DNA of 64,000 nucleotides, taken from positions 124,001-188,000 of the forward strand of contig NZ_LOFH01000007.1 of the NCBI RefSeq assembly GCF_001469215.1, given 5' to 3'. Origin of the DNA: Pseudoalteromonas sp. H105. GTDB lineage: Bacteria > Pseudomonadota > Gammaproteobacteria > Enterobacterales > Alteromonadaceae. How positions within the stretch are numbered: the stretch's first letter is position 1; each line of letters begins with the position of its first letter. Below the pieces are notes generated by a model, which worked only from the letters and a program-made list of their open reading frames with translations, was not told the DNA's origin and did no database searches. This document shows positions 8,813-17,886 of the stretch, in pieces. Made by a program: the position numbers and the translations under genes.

Positions 8813-10486
8813 TTATTCCTTATTAAGCATTGGCAGGTCTAAGCCTTGCTCATTAGCACAGTTAATTGCGATATCGTATCCAGCATCCGCATGACGCATT
8901 ACACCGGTTGCAGGGTCGTTCCATAAAACACGGCCTACACGTGCAGCGGCTTCGTCTGTACCGTCTGCAACAATAACAACACCTGAGTGTTGGCTAAAGC
9001 CCATGCCTACGCCACCACCATGATGCAGTGAGACCCACGTTGCACCGCCCGCGGTATTAAGTAGAGCGTTTAGTAATGGCCAATCGGATACAGCATCAGA
9101 ACCATCTTTCATCGCTTCAGTTTCACGATTAGGGCTGGCAACTGAACCTGAATCTAAGTGATCTCGACCGATAACCACTGGCGCTTTAAGTTCACCATTT
9201 TTCACCATTTCATTAAACGCAAGCGCTAAACGAGCACGGTCTTTTAAGCCAACCCAGCAGATACGCGCTGGTAACCCTTGAAATTGAATACGCTCACGGG
9301 CCATATCAAGCCAGTTGTGTAAGTGTTTATCATCAGGGATAAGCTCTTTAACTTTAGCATCTGTTTTGTATATGTCTTCTGGATCACCAGAAAGGGCAAC
9401 CCAACGGAATGGACCAATACCTTCACAGAATAGTGGACGAATATAAGCAGGTACAAAACCAGGGAAATCAAAGGCATTCTCTACACCTTCTTCTAATGCC
9501 ATTTGACGAATGTTATTACCATAGTCAGTTGTGGCAGCCCCTGCTTTTTGCAAAGCTAACATTGCTGTAACTTGTACCGCCATTGATTGCTTCGCAGCTT
9601 TTACAACCGCTTGAGGGTCTTGTTCGCGCATTGTTGCGGCGTGTTCCATGCTCCAATCTTGCGGTAAATAACCATTAAGAGGATCGTGAGCTGACGTTTG
9701 ATCTGTAACAACATCTGGCGTGATATTTCGTTTAACAAGTTCACTAAATACATCCGCGGCATTACCAAGTAAACCAACTGAAAGAGCGTCGCCTTTAGCA
9801 CAAGCTTCATTAATAAGGGTTAACGCGTGATCTAGGTCAGTGGCTTTAACATCAACATAGCGCGTGTTAATACGGAAATCGATGCGGCTTTCATCACATT
9901 CAACCACTAATGCACTAAAGCCCGCCATGGTTGCTGCAAGTGGTTGAGCCCCGCCCATTCCACCTAATCCGCCAGTTAATACCCATTTGCCTTTTGCTTC
10001 ACCGTTAAAGTGTTGTTTAGCCATCGCGACAAATGTTTCATACGTGCCTTGCACTATGCCCTGTGAACCGATGTAAATCCATGAACCAGCAGTCATTTGT
10101 CCGTACATCATTAGACCTAGTTTATCGAGCTCATTAAAATGTTCCCAATTTGCCCAGTGAGGAACAAGGTTAGAGTTGGCAATTAAAACACGGGGTGCGT
10201 TGCTGTGGGTTTTAAATACGCCTACAGGTTTACCTGATTGCACTAATAGGGTTTCGTCATCTTCAAGTCGGTCTAATGTTTCGATGATTTTGTCAAAGCA
10301 AGGCCAATCACGGGCAGCTCGACCGATGCCACCATATACAACAAGTGCATGGGGATGCTCTGCCACTTCAGGATCGAGGTTGTTCATTAGCATGCGTTTA
10401 GCGGCTTCAGTGAGCCAGCTTTTAGCACTGATTTTATCACCGTGCGGGGCGCGGATAATACGCGATTCGTCTAGTCTATTATTCAT
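8813..10486 (-). CDS. hutU: Urocanate hydratase HutU
   Basis: HutU adds water to urocanate to give 4-imidazolone-5-propionate, using tightly bound NAD. The glycine-rich [18 protein letters not shown] stretch, the [17 protein letters not shown] stretch and the length of 557 residues fit the family. I chose the ATG at 10486 ([16 protein letters not shown]) because AGGAG stands 7-8 nt before it. Starts further upstream would run through the operator. The gene heads the hutU-hutH transcript, 78 nt after hutC. Confidence 0.97.
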   Translation of the reverse strand: MNNRLDESRIIRAPHGDKISAKSWLTEAAKRMLMNNLDPEVAEHPHALVVYGGIGRAARDWPCFDKIIETLDRLEDDETLLVQSGKPVGVFKTHSNAPRVLIANSNLVPHWANWEHFNELDKLGLMMYGQMTAGSWIYIGSQGIVQGTYETFVAMAKQHFNGEAKGKWVLTGGLGGMGGAQPLAATMAGFSALVVECDESRIDFRINTRYVDVKATDLDHALTLINEACAKGDALSVGLLGNAADVFSELVKRNITPDVVTDQTSAHDPLNGYLPQDWSMEHAATMREQDPQAVVKAAKQSMAVQVTAMLALQKAGAATTDYGNNIRQMALEEGVENAFDFPGFVPAYIRPLFCEGIGPFRWVALSGDPEDIYKTDAKVKELIPDDKHLHNWLDMARERIQFQGLPARICWVGLKDRARLALAFNEMVKNGELKAPVVIGRDHLDSGSVASPNRETEAMKDGSDAVSDWPLLNALLNTAGGATWVSLHHGGGVGMGFSQHSGVVIVADGTDEAAARVGRVLWNDPATGVMRHADAGYDIAINCANEQGLDLPMLNKE

Positions 10487-10498
10487 AATGTGCTCCTG

Positions 10499-10510
10499 TT
10501 GTATATACAA
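10499..10510. promoter_or_regulatory. HutC operator before hutU-hutH
   Basis: TTGTATATACAA is a perfect 12-bp palindrome containing the TGTATATACA core known for HutC repressors. It lies 13 nt before the hutU start and the same core occurs before hutI. This means hutUH has its own HutC-controlled promoter in the short gap after hutC. Confidence 0.82.
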
Positions 10511-10564
10511 GCTGTTTGGTTTCAAAAAAATACGCAGTTAAGCGCATTTCATTGATATCTAAAT

Positions 10565-11272
10565 TCATTTTTTAAATGTTAAGTGCCCGCCAAGGCGATA
10601 TTTACTGCCTGGTGATACGAGTCGGGCAAAGCTGACAATGCCTGTTGATGACCAAGTACGACGTATGACCTGCAAGCAGGGCTCTTCATGGTATAAATTT
10701 AACCACTGGCACATTTCAGCGTTAGGCATAATAGCCTCAACGGTATGACGTGCTTCAGTTAGCGGTGCAACACTTGATAAATACTCGTGAGGTGTCAAGT
10801 GTGTAAAATCTTGTTGTAAATAGCTATCAGCCAATGCTGGGTTTACAAAACGTTCTTCAACTTGCAAGGGCTGATCGTTTTCGTTATGCACTAATACACT
10901 GCGATACACGACACTGTCAGCCTCTACACCCAATGCAATCGCAATAGGAGCAAGTGCATTAATAGACTCAAGTACCAGCACGGTGCAGCTATAGTTGCCG
11001 TTACGTGCTTTGACTTCGTCAGCAATGTTTTTTATTTCTAATAGAGATGATTGCGATTTAAAACTGGCAACAAATGTTCCTAACCCTTGGCTTCGAGTTA
11101 AAATACCGGCTTCAGTTAATTCACTTAAAGCACGTCGCGCTGTCATTCTGCTGACGCTAAATTGGTCTGCTAATTCATTTTCAGACGGTACGCGTTGATT
11201 TTCAAGCCAAGCGCCTGAGCGAATATTGTCTACAATGAATTGCTTTATTTGTGCAAATTTAGGCGTCGTCAT
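10565..11272 (-). CDS. hutC: Histidine utilisation repressor HutC (GntR family)
   Basis: The 235-residue protein has an N-terminal GntR winged helix (about 1-70, with VPSENELADQFSVSRMTARR) and a C-terminal UTRA effector domain (about 90-230). HutC represses hut genes and is released by urocanate. I prefer the ATG at 11272 (MTTPKFAQIKQ); a GTG at 11287 is possible, and neither has a strong ribosome site. It is divergent from hutI, sharing a region with an 18-bp palindromic operator and a second inverted repeat. Autoregulation is therefore likely. Confidence 0.94.
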   Translation of the reverse strand: MTTPKFAQIKQFIVDNIRSGAWLENQRVPSENELADQFSVSRMTARRALSELTEAGILTRSQGLGTFVASFKSQSSLLEIKNIADEVKARNGNYSCTVLVLESINALAPIAIALGVEADSVVYRSVLVHNENDQPLQVEERFVNPALADSYLQQDFTHLTPHEYLSSVAPLTEARHTVEAIMPNAEMCQWLNLYHEEPCLQVIRRTWSSTGIVSFARLVSPGSKYRLGGHLTFKK

Positions 11273-11293
11273 GTGTTTAAAGTACACTATCTT

Positions 11294-11310
11294 GTGAATT
11301 ACTTATTCAC
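11294..11310. promoter_or_regulatory. Second inverted repeat in the hutC-hutI divergent region
   Basis: GTGAAT-ttact-ATTCAC (11294-11310, read with its 5-nt spacer) is a perfect 6-bp inverted repeat lying between hutC and the main HutC operator. It is unlike the TGTATATACA core, so it may belong to another regulator or may be a chance feature. Confidence 0.35.
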
Positions 11311-11327
11311 TATAAGATGACACAATT

Positions 11328-11345
11328 ATCTTGTATATACAAGAT
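11328..11345. promoter_or_regulatory. HutC operator in the hutC-hutI divergent region
   Basis: ATCTTGTATATACAAGAT is a perfect 18-bp palindrome centred on the TGTATATACA HutC core. It lies 43 nt before the hutI ATG, where it would block hutI transcription and probably hutC as well. Confidence 0.87.
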
Positions 11346-11387
11346 GGCTTGTTAAACTATCAAAAAATAGTATTTAAGGGCGCTCAC

Positions 11388-12632
11388 ATGAATCCAATAG
11401 TAGGCACGTTATCAAATGAATGGGATTTGTTAATTACAGATGCCAATATTGCAACGATGGACAGCAACATTGATGATACTTACGGTGCAATTGAAAATGC
11501 AGCGTTAGCAATTAAAGACGGTCAGATAGCATGGCTTGGTAAGCAAAGTGATTTACCCACGTTTGATGCATTTGCAACACCAACGATATCGGCTAAGGGC
11601 CATTGGCTCACTCCCGGTTTAATTGATTGCCATACACATTTAGTGTTTGCGGGCTCACGAGCTGAAGAGTTCGAACAGCGTTTACAAGGTGTGAGCTACG
11701 AACAAATTGCAGCGCAAGGCGGTGGGATTGCAAGTACTGTTAAAGCAACGCGTGAAGCGGATCATGAAACCTTGTTTGTATTAGCAAAAGATCGTTTAAA
11801 TGCACTTTATGCGGAAGGCGTCACAACCGTTGAAATTAAATCCGGCTATGGGCTGGATTGTGAGAATGAAATAAAAATACTGGAAGTTGCACGGTTACTG
11901 GGTGAAAACCACCCCGTTGATGTAAAAACGACATTTTTAGGTGCCCATGCATTACCCCCTGAGTATACAAGCCGAAGCGATGATTATATTGAACTTGTTT
12001 GCAATGAAATGCTTGAGCAAGTTGTTTCAAAGGATTTAGCAGATGCTGTTGATGCGTTTTGTGAAAATGTAGGCTTTAGCAATGAGCAGACTCGCCGAGT
12101 GTTTGAAGCGGCAAGCAAACATAACCTACCTGTTAAATGTCATGCTGAGCAGCTATCTAATCAGCAAGGTGCGCAGTTGGTTGCGGAGTTTAAAGGCTTA
12201 TCTGCCGATCATATCGAGTACTTAGATGAGGCAGGTGTAAAGGCTATGGCCGCGGCCGGCACAGTGGCTGTTTTATTGCCTGGCGCATTTTACTTTTTAC
12301 GTGAAACTAAGCAGCCACCTATCGCATTATTACAACAGCATAATGTACCCATTGCGATATCAACAGACTTCAATCCAGGTACCTCTCCATTGTGTTCTTT
12401 GCAATTAATGATGAATATGGGGTGTACTTTATTTAGATTAACACCGGCGCAAACTTTAGCAGGTGTAACTTGCAATGCCGCTAAAGCACTGGGGTTAAAG
12501 GACCGTGGTGTGCTTAAAGTTGGCATGCGTGCTGATATTGCACATTGGCAAATACCGCACCCTGCACAATTAAGTTATCAATTAGGCGTAAATAAACTGT
12601 TAAATCTGTGGATATTAGGTAGACTTAAATAG
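11388..12632 (+). CDS. hutI: Imidazolonepropionase HutI
   Basis: HutI hydrolyses 4-imidazolone-5-propionate to N-formimidoyl-L-glutamate. It is an amidohydrolase with the metal-binding [16 protein letters not shown] stretch near residues 79-94, a later CHAEQ and [11 protein letters not shown] chose the ATG at 11388 (414 residues, [12 protein letters not shown]), preceded by AAGGG. Upstream in-frame starts lie inside the operator. The gene is divergent from hutC. Confidence 0.96.
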   Translation: MNPIVGTLSNEWDLLITDANIATMDSNIDDTYGAIENAALAIKDGQIAWLGKQSDLPTFDAFATPTISAKGHWLTPGLIDCHTHLVFAGSRAEEFEQRLQGVSYEQIAAQGGGIASTVKATREADHETLFVLAKDRLNALYAEGVTTVEIKSGYGLDCENEIKILEVARLLGENHPVDVKTTFLGAHALPPEYTSRSDDYIELVCNEMLEQVVSKDLADAVDAFCENVGFSNEQTRRVFEAASKHNLPVKCHAEQLSNQQGAQLVAEFKGLSADHIEYLDEAGVKAMAAAGTVAVLLPGAFYFLRETKQPPIALLQQHNVPIAISTDFNPGTSPLCSLQLMMNMGCTLFRLTPAQTLAGVTCNAAKALGLKDRGVLKVGMRADIAHWQIPHPAQLSYQLGVNKLLNLWILGRLK

Positions 12633-12657
12633 TCCAATTCTATGTTGTATTTTCTTA

Positions 12658-14421
12658 ATGTCCTTACTCGCACTATTAACAAATACTGGATTTGAATCGA
12701 TAGCAGGGAGTGCTTTATTTACACATTCACAGATACCCGTTTTTTTAAGCGGGGCCATTCTTATGTCGATGATTTGTGCTTTATGCGTGGTCAAACAAGC
12801 CACGTTGCGGCTAAGTTATATCATCAATGCATGTATTGCTTTAGCACTGTTAAGCACACACTATCCTTATATTGAATTACTTTTAGCCTTAGCAATAGCT
12901 ACTCATTCATGGCTTGTATCAAAGCAAAATAACTGGACTATGCTCAGCATCAGCTTTGTGGCTGCACTTACTTTTTTAATTCTGTATGCCGCTAATTGGT
13001 TGCTAGGATTGCCAATAGATTGGTTGGTTTTAGCCACATTAGTCCTTGCCAGCTCTGGTTATTTTATGGATGAAGATCCCCCTAACGATACCCAATCTGA
13101 GATTGCAGTAAATGAGCATGCTTTAACGTTATCGCCTTTGGCAAGCTTTCCTAATCGCATGCAATTACAAAACTACTTTTATAATTGGCGCGATAATGCT
13201 CCTCATATGGGGGCGCTTGTTATTATTCGATTAGAAGGGTTTGCAGAGGTTAATCAGCATATAGGCAGAGACTTTGGTGATTTACTGCTTGCACAATCAG
13301 CCAATAGAATAAAGCAGCTATTGATGCTTGAAGAAGTGGTCAGCCTCGGCGACTCAGAAAAGTTAGCACATCTAGGTGGGCTAAACTTTGCATTTATCTG
13401 CAGTTTAGATACGCAAAACCATCTCCATGAGCAGTTAATCGACCGTATTTTAGGTGCAACACTGAAGCCATTCAATGTCGCTAATTGCACGATTGAAGTA
13501 AAAGCGAGAGCGAGCTACGTTAAGTGTGGCAAAGGGGACGCGCGTTTTGAGAACTTAATATCCTATGCCTATTTGGCATTAGATAGTCAGCCAAATAGGC
13601 AAATAGTGGCCTATCAACAGCATATGATGGTAGAGCAGCTAGAGCAACAAGCACGGCTTAAAGAGCTCGCGGGTATTGATTTTTCGAGTGAATTAGAACT
13701 TTATTTTCAGCCAGTTGTTCGCAATGAAGATGAAAAAATTGAGTTTTTAGAACTGCTTCTTCGTTGGCAGCACCCAAAGCAAGGTATCTTATCCGCAAAT
13801 AGGTTTATCGATGATATTCGCATTGCTGGCTTAGCTTATCCATTAGCTGAATTTGTGATTGAAAGGGCTGCTGAGCTTGTGATGGCACTGCGCATGGAAG
13901 GGATTAAAATGCCTTTAAGCATTAATGTCTTTGGCCCTGAAATGCTTAATGAAGAATTTATTTCATTTATTGATCAGGTCTTTACTGAGCACCAATTATT
14001 ACCTGGAGATTTGATTATAGAGTGCCCATTAGAGGTATTTTTAAATTTAGATGCCCAAGGCAAAGCAATGGTTGCACGATTAAGTAGTCAAGGTGTCAAA
14101 ATGTGTGTAGATGGCTTAGGAGATAGCCCTGTCTGGTTAGCTAAACTCCCCAATTTAGCTGTGGAGTATGTAAAAGTGGCACCTTCACTCACTACTGATT
14201 TTAGTCAACAAGGGCATATACGTAGCTTAATTAGCGGTATGGTTGAAATGCATAACCAACAAAATAGCAAAGTGATTTGCGAAGGTGTTGAGACGCAAGA
14301 ACAATTAAACTTTACCAAAAGCCTAAATGCGTTTGCAGCGCAAGGGTATTACTTTAGTCACCCTTTAAGCAGCGTGGGTATGATTTCATGGCTGAAGCAA
14401 TGGCAAATAGAACATTCATAG
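12658..14421 (+). CDS. Membrane GGDEF/EAL protein with both domains degenerate
   Basis: The 587-residue protein begins with several transmembrane helices (about 1-140). A GGDEF-like domain follows (about 160-310), in which the active motif reads GGLNF. The EAL-like domain (about 340-585) has LELLLRW in place of EALLRW and DGLGD in place of the DDFG metal pair, but SINVF, EGVET and QGYYFSHPL are kept. Key residues for cyclic-di-GMP synthesis are absent and those for hydrolysis are altered, so it is more likely a c-di-GMP or RNA-pathway effector than an enzyme. It starts 25 nt after hutI, so hut induction could reach it by read-through. The role is unknown. Confidence 0.82.
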   Translation: MSLLALLTNTGFESIAGSALFTHSQIPVFLSGAILMSMICALCVVKQATLRLSYIINACIALALLSTHYPYIELLLALAIATHSWLVSKQNNWTMLSISFVAALTFLILYAANWLLGLPIDWLVLATLVLASSGYFMDEDPPNDTQSEIAVNEHALTLSPLASFPNRMQLQNYFYNWRDNAPHMGALVIIRLEGFAEVNQHIGRDFGDLLLAQSANRIKQLLMLEEVVSLGDSEKLAHLGGLNFAFICSLDTQNHLHEQLIDRILGATLKPFNVANCTIEVKARASYVKCGKGDARFENLISYAYLALDSQPNRQIVAYQQHMMVEQLEQQARLKELAGIDFSSELELYFQPVVRNEDEKIEFLELLLRWQHPKQGILSANRFIDDIRIAGLAYPLAEFVIERAAELVMALRMEGIKMPLSINVFGPEMLNEEFISFIDQVFTEHQLLPGDLIIECPLEVFLNLDAQGKAMVARLSSQGVKMCVDGLGDSPVWLAKLPNLAVEYVKVAPSLTTDFSQQGHIRSLISGMVEMHNQQNSKVICEGVETQEQLNFTKSLNAFAAQGYYFSHPLSSVGMISWLKQWQIEHS

Positions 14422-14453
14422 TGCGATAAAATACTGATTTAAAGCTAAAGGGA

Positions 14454-15500
14454 TTACATCTCTTTAGCTTGTAAATAGGCATTAACTAACGCTGTAATTA
14501 TCTGACCGGCGTCATTTAAACCCGCCTTTAAACCGCTAGGGTGTTGGCTTGGTGCAGCTTCACATAAATGTAAGTAACAGCTATTTGGCTTGCTTGCCCC
14601 TAAATGTACAAAATGTTCAGCATCACTCACACTGAAACCGCAATTGGTATATGCGCTAACGGGCATCAGTGAAATACTGTCTAAATCAACCTCAATTCCC
14701 AGCGGCTTCTGACTCAGTACTTCAAGTGCTTGTTGGCATGCATCGGTAAGCGACTTTTCACGCCTGACTTGAAGTGATTGATAGCTGTCATAGTTAAAGT
14801 CTGCGTTAGCGAGCGCTTCAATTATCGCTTGATTATTTTTTAGCTCATGTAAACCAATAACATGATAATTGTGTAAGTGCTTTTCATCATAAGCATAACG
14901 AAAGCCATTTCCAGAATGGCGACCTTCGCACTCTCTAAAATCAGCATGGGGGTCAAAGTTAATTGCATTGATTGGTTGGTTTTTATGTTTGCTAAGAGCG
15001 CGAATAATACCTAAACAATTGTTATGACCACCGCCAATGATGATAGGCTCAAGTCCAGCACTGAATATTAAATTTAGTACATGCTCTACGCGCTCATCTA
15101 TTTGTGCGCAATAGGAGCGAAGTTGAGCGAGTTGTTCTGGGCTTTGGTTATCCAAAGGCGCTGCAGCAGCGGTAATATCATCAATGTCTACTTCACCTAA
15201 TAAAAGCACTTTTTCATTAGCTAAAAATTGATTATCTGACTGATTTAAAAAACGCTTAATAAATGCATGCCAGCCATCTGTAGCACCACCATTACCTAGA
15301 TTTGCCCGTGGGCCAATGTCTTCACAGACCCCGAGTAAAACGTACTTAATGCCAAATTGGGCTGCATCGCGCATGGCTTGCAGGGGGTCTACTTGCGTAT
15401 CTAAAAGCGCAATTGATTGCCACGCTTTTTTTTCATTTGCGCGACTGCTACACCAAGGCTTAACAGTCGCTTCGTCGTAGATATTTAAAAACTGAGACAT
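14454..15500 (-). CDS. hutG: Formimidoylglutamase HutG (arginase/ureohydrolase fold)
   Basis: HutG hydrolyses N-formimidoyl-L-glutamate to glutamate and formamide, the last step of the pathway. The six expected Mn ligands of the arginase fold can be seen: His159 (GGGHNN), Asp183, His185 and Asp187 (FDPHADF) and Asp272 and Asp274 (EVDLDS). The sequence is divergent from arginase, and hut context decides the name. The gene directly follows rraA with no gap. No TGTATATACA site is visible before the pair. Confidence 0.85.
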   Translation of the reverse strand: MSQFLNIYDEATVKPWCSSRANEKKAWQSIALLDTQVDPLQAMRDAAQFGIKYVLLGVCEDIGPRANLGNGGATDGWHAFIKRFLNQSDNQFLANEKVLLLGEVDIDDITAAAAPLDNQSPEQLAQLRSYCAQIDERVEHVLNLIFSAGLEPIIIGGGHNNCLGIIRALSKHKNQPINAINFDPHADFRECEGRHSGNGFRYAYDEKHLHNYHVIGLHELKNNQAIIEALANADFNYDSYQSLQVRREKSLTDACQQALEVLSQKPLGIEVDLDSISLMPVSAYTNCGFSVSDAEHFVHLGASKPNSCYLHLCEAAPSQHPSGLKAGLNDAGQIITALVNAYLQAKEM

Positions 15501-15998
15501 TTATTCTTCTACGATTTCAAGTTCAAGCTCTTCACCTGATAGCACAATACCTGTGCTATCAGCATAGATGTAATCATCATCAAAGAATGACACGCCAGCA
15601 AAGTTAACACCAATGCCGTCTTCACCTGCACCTTGGCTATCAGCGGCTACAGGAATCGACGCAATTGCCTGAATACCTAAATCAATTTCTTCAAGCTCAT
15701 CAACGTGACGAATGGCACCATAAACAACGATTCCTTGCCAGTTATTTTCTACCGCTAATTCAGCAAGCTCAATATCAATAAGCGCACGACGAGTTGAACC
15801 GCCCCCGTCTACAAGTAAAACACACTCATCGCCATCTTCGCTTAGGATCTCCCTGATCAATTCGTTATTTTCAAAACATTTAACCGTTTTGATACGACCA
15901 CTAAAGCTGTGGCGGCCACCAAAATTGATAAACATAGGTTCGAGCACATCAACCACATCGGCAAAGTGATCGCATAAATCAGAGGTGCTGTAGTCCAT
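15501..15998 (-). CDS. rraA: Regulator of ribonuclease E activity RraA-like protein
   Basis: The 165-residue protein has the RraA/menaquinone-methyltransferase-like fold, with [12 protein letters not shown] at the start, the [14 protein letters not shown] segment (about 83-96) and [11 protein letters not shown]. In E. coli RraA binds RNase E and inhibits it. Some members of the fold are aldolases, and the aldolase signature is not clear here. It is transcribed as a pair with hutG, which is unusual for rraA and may link RNA decay with histidine use, or may simply be a shared promoter. Confidence 0.88.
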   Translation of the reverse strand: MDYSTSDLCDHFADVVDVLEPMFINFGGRHSFSGRIKTVKCFENNELIREILSEDGDECVLLVDGGGSTRRALIDIELAELAVENNWQGIVVYGAIRHVDELEEIDLGIQAIASIPVAADSQGAGEDGIGVNFAGVSFFDDDYIYADSTGIVLSGEELELEIVEE

Positions 15999-16204
15999 TT
16001 TTCTATCCTTCTAAAAGATATAAGAGCGAGTTCTCAGTATACCTCTCTTAAACGCAATAACAACGACTTAATGAGAGTTAATTGCCCTATTTTTAAGCAC
16101 AAATTGCGCTAAATCAGTAAAAGCAATATTAGTGTCTTAAAAGCTTCACCCAATTGTTATTTTTAGCACCTATGCTGAAATTATGCTTAAAAAAGGACCT
16201 AATA

Positions 16205-16744
16205 ATGAGTCAGTACAACCTATTAAAAAAAGTCGCGCAGTTTGACGAAAACCTCTTTCTTAAACTCTTCAATGGGAATTCACCTGTGTGGCTAAAAAAT
16301 GTGGCATTGGGTTTTTCAAAAAGTGGAGACGGCGGCTTATATGTTTTGCTGGCTGTGGGGTTTGGCTGGCTTGGTAATGAGTTAGAATTGCAGCGTTTAT
16401 CAATCACGTTACTGTTAGGCTTTTTAATAGAAAGGCCAATTTACTTCTTGGCTAAAAAGCGCTTTGCGCGGGTGCGTCCTTGTGATTGCCTAGTACAAGG
16501 GGCGTATATTATTCCCAGTGACAAATTTAGTTTACCTTCAGGGCACAGTGCTGGTGCTTTTTTAGTCGCAGTAATACTAACGCAGTACTTTCCTGAGTTA
16601 ATGTGGGTCTGGTTGACATGGGCAAGCGGGGTTGCTGCTTCTCGGGTTGTCTTAGGGGTTCATTTTCCTGCGGATGTGGTGCTTGGCGCTGTAATGGGTT
16701 CAGTTTGTGGCGCCACGGCCATAATTGCGGTGGGCTATCTATGA
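16205..16744 (+). CDS. PAP2-family membrane phosphatase
   Basis: The 179-residue protein has five or six hydrophobic helices and the three acid phosphatase motifs of the family: KKRFARVRP (about 84-92), PSGHSAG (about 108-114) and SRVVLGVHFPADVV (about 146-159). Such enzymes remove phosphate from lipids, for example phosphatidylglycerol phosphate or undecaprenyl pyrophosphate. The ATG at 16205 has AAGGA at a good distance; upstream starts do not. It overlaps the following glycosyltransferase by ATGA. Confidence 0.87.
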   Translation: MSQYNLLKKVAQFDENLFLKLFNGNSPVWLKNVALGFSKSGDGGLYVLLAVGFGWLGNELELQRLSITLLLGFLIERPIYFLAKKRFARVRPCDCLVQGAYIIPSDKFSLPSGHSAGAFLVAVILTQYFPELMWVWLTWASGVAASRVVLGVHFPADVVLGAVMGSVCGATAIIAVGYL

Positions 16745-17769
16745 AAATTCTTTATGGTATTCAAGGGACAGGAAACGGCCACATTACTCGTGCGCGAGTC
16801 ATGGCCAGTGCATTTAATCAAATGGGTGTTGACGTTGATTATGTTTTTTCAGGGCGTGCACAACAAGACTATTTTGATATGGGAGAGTTTTCACACTACC
16901 GTAGTTTTCGGGGGCTATCTTTTGCAACTCAACACGGGCAAGTAAGCCGTTATCGCACAGTTAAAAATGTGAGGTTGTGCAAATTACTTCATGACATCAA
17001 ACAGCTTGATGTCTCTGGTTACGACTTTGTCTTTAATGATTTTGAGCCTGTAACAGCGTGGGCTGCGAAAAAACAAGGGGTCCCAGTAATAGGAATGAGT
17101 CACCAAGCCGCATTTTTATCACCGAAAGTACCTATGTTTGGCAATGCGATGCTTCGGCGTTCTTTAATTAAATATTATGCGCCTGCTGATATTTATTTAG
17201 GTGTTCATTGGCAGCCATTTGCAGATAATATTATTCCCCCTTTTATCGCGGATCACCCACATGATAATCCCGTAAGTGTTGATAATAAGATTCTTGTTTA
17301 CCTGCCATTTGAAGACTTAACGAGCATTATTGATTACTTAAAAGACTTTCCCGATAAAGAGTTCTATTGTTATCACCCAAATGCCCAAAATGGTTCAAAC
17401 TTGAATATTCATTTACGTGCCCCTTCACGCACTGGCTTTTTAAATGATTTGGCAAACACCAGCGGAGTTATTGCAAATGCGGGCTTTGAGCTTTCAAGTG
17501 AAGCACTTAAACTAGGTAAAAAACTATTATTAAAGCCACTTTCGGGCCAATTTGAACAAGATGCAAATGCACAAACATTGCGCGCAATGAATGCGGCCCA
17601 TGTAATGAATTATTTGAACCCATTTGCGTTAGATGAATGGCTTAACAGCGAAGCTATCAAGCAGATCAACTTTCCCAGTGATCCTGGCCCGTTAGTGAAT
17701 TGGTTGACAGGAAAACAATGGCAAAGTACTGAAAAGTTGCACCATTCTTTATGGGATTCAGTTAGCTAA
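16741..17769 (+). CDS. Glycosyltransferase of the MJ1255/VC2487 (GT-B) family
   Basis: The 342-residue protein starts MKILYGIQGTGNGHITRARVMA, the conserved opening of MJ1255/VC2487 proteins, which are GT-B-type glycosyltransferases related to MurG. A second conserved stretch, GVIANAGFELSSEALKLGK (about 234-252), matches the nucleotide-sugar donor site of such enzymes. The start codon overlaps the phosphatase stop codon, so the two are coupled. Together they suggest transfer of a sugar to a lipid followed by dephosphorylation. The acceptor is unknown. Confidence 0.8.
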   Translation: MKILYGIQGTGNGHITRARVMASAFNQMGVDVDYVFSGRAQQDYFDMGEFSHYRSFRGLSFATQHGQVSRYRTVKNVRLCKLLHDIKQLDVSGYDFVFNDFEPVTAWAAKKQGVPVIGMSHQAAFLSPKVPMFGNAMLRRSLIKYYAPADIYLGVHWQPFADNIIPPFIADHPHDNPVSVDNKILVYLPFEDLTSIIDYLKDFPDKEFYCYHPNAQNGSNLNIHLRAPSRTGFLNDLANTSGVIANAGFELSSEALKLGKKLLLKPLSGQFEQDANAQTLRAMNAAHVMNYLNPFALDEWLNSEAIKQINFPSDPGPLVNWLTGKQWQSTEKLHHSLWDSVS

Positions 17770-17886
17770 AGTGTACCCAGTAATAATTTTTTGTAGTGAG
17801 TAGTGATAATTTCGTGGGATAATCTACACTATAAATTAAGTACTTTACTAGAAAATCTAGTGATCCTAACTAAAAGGCTGCAGTAG

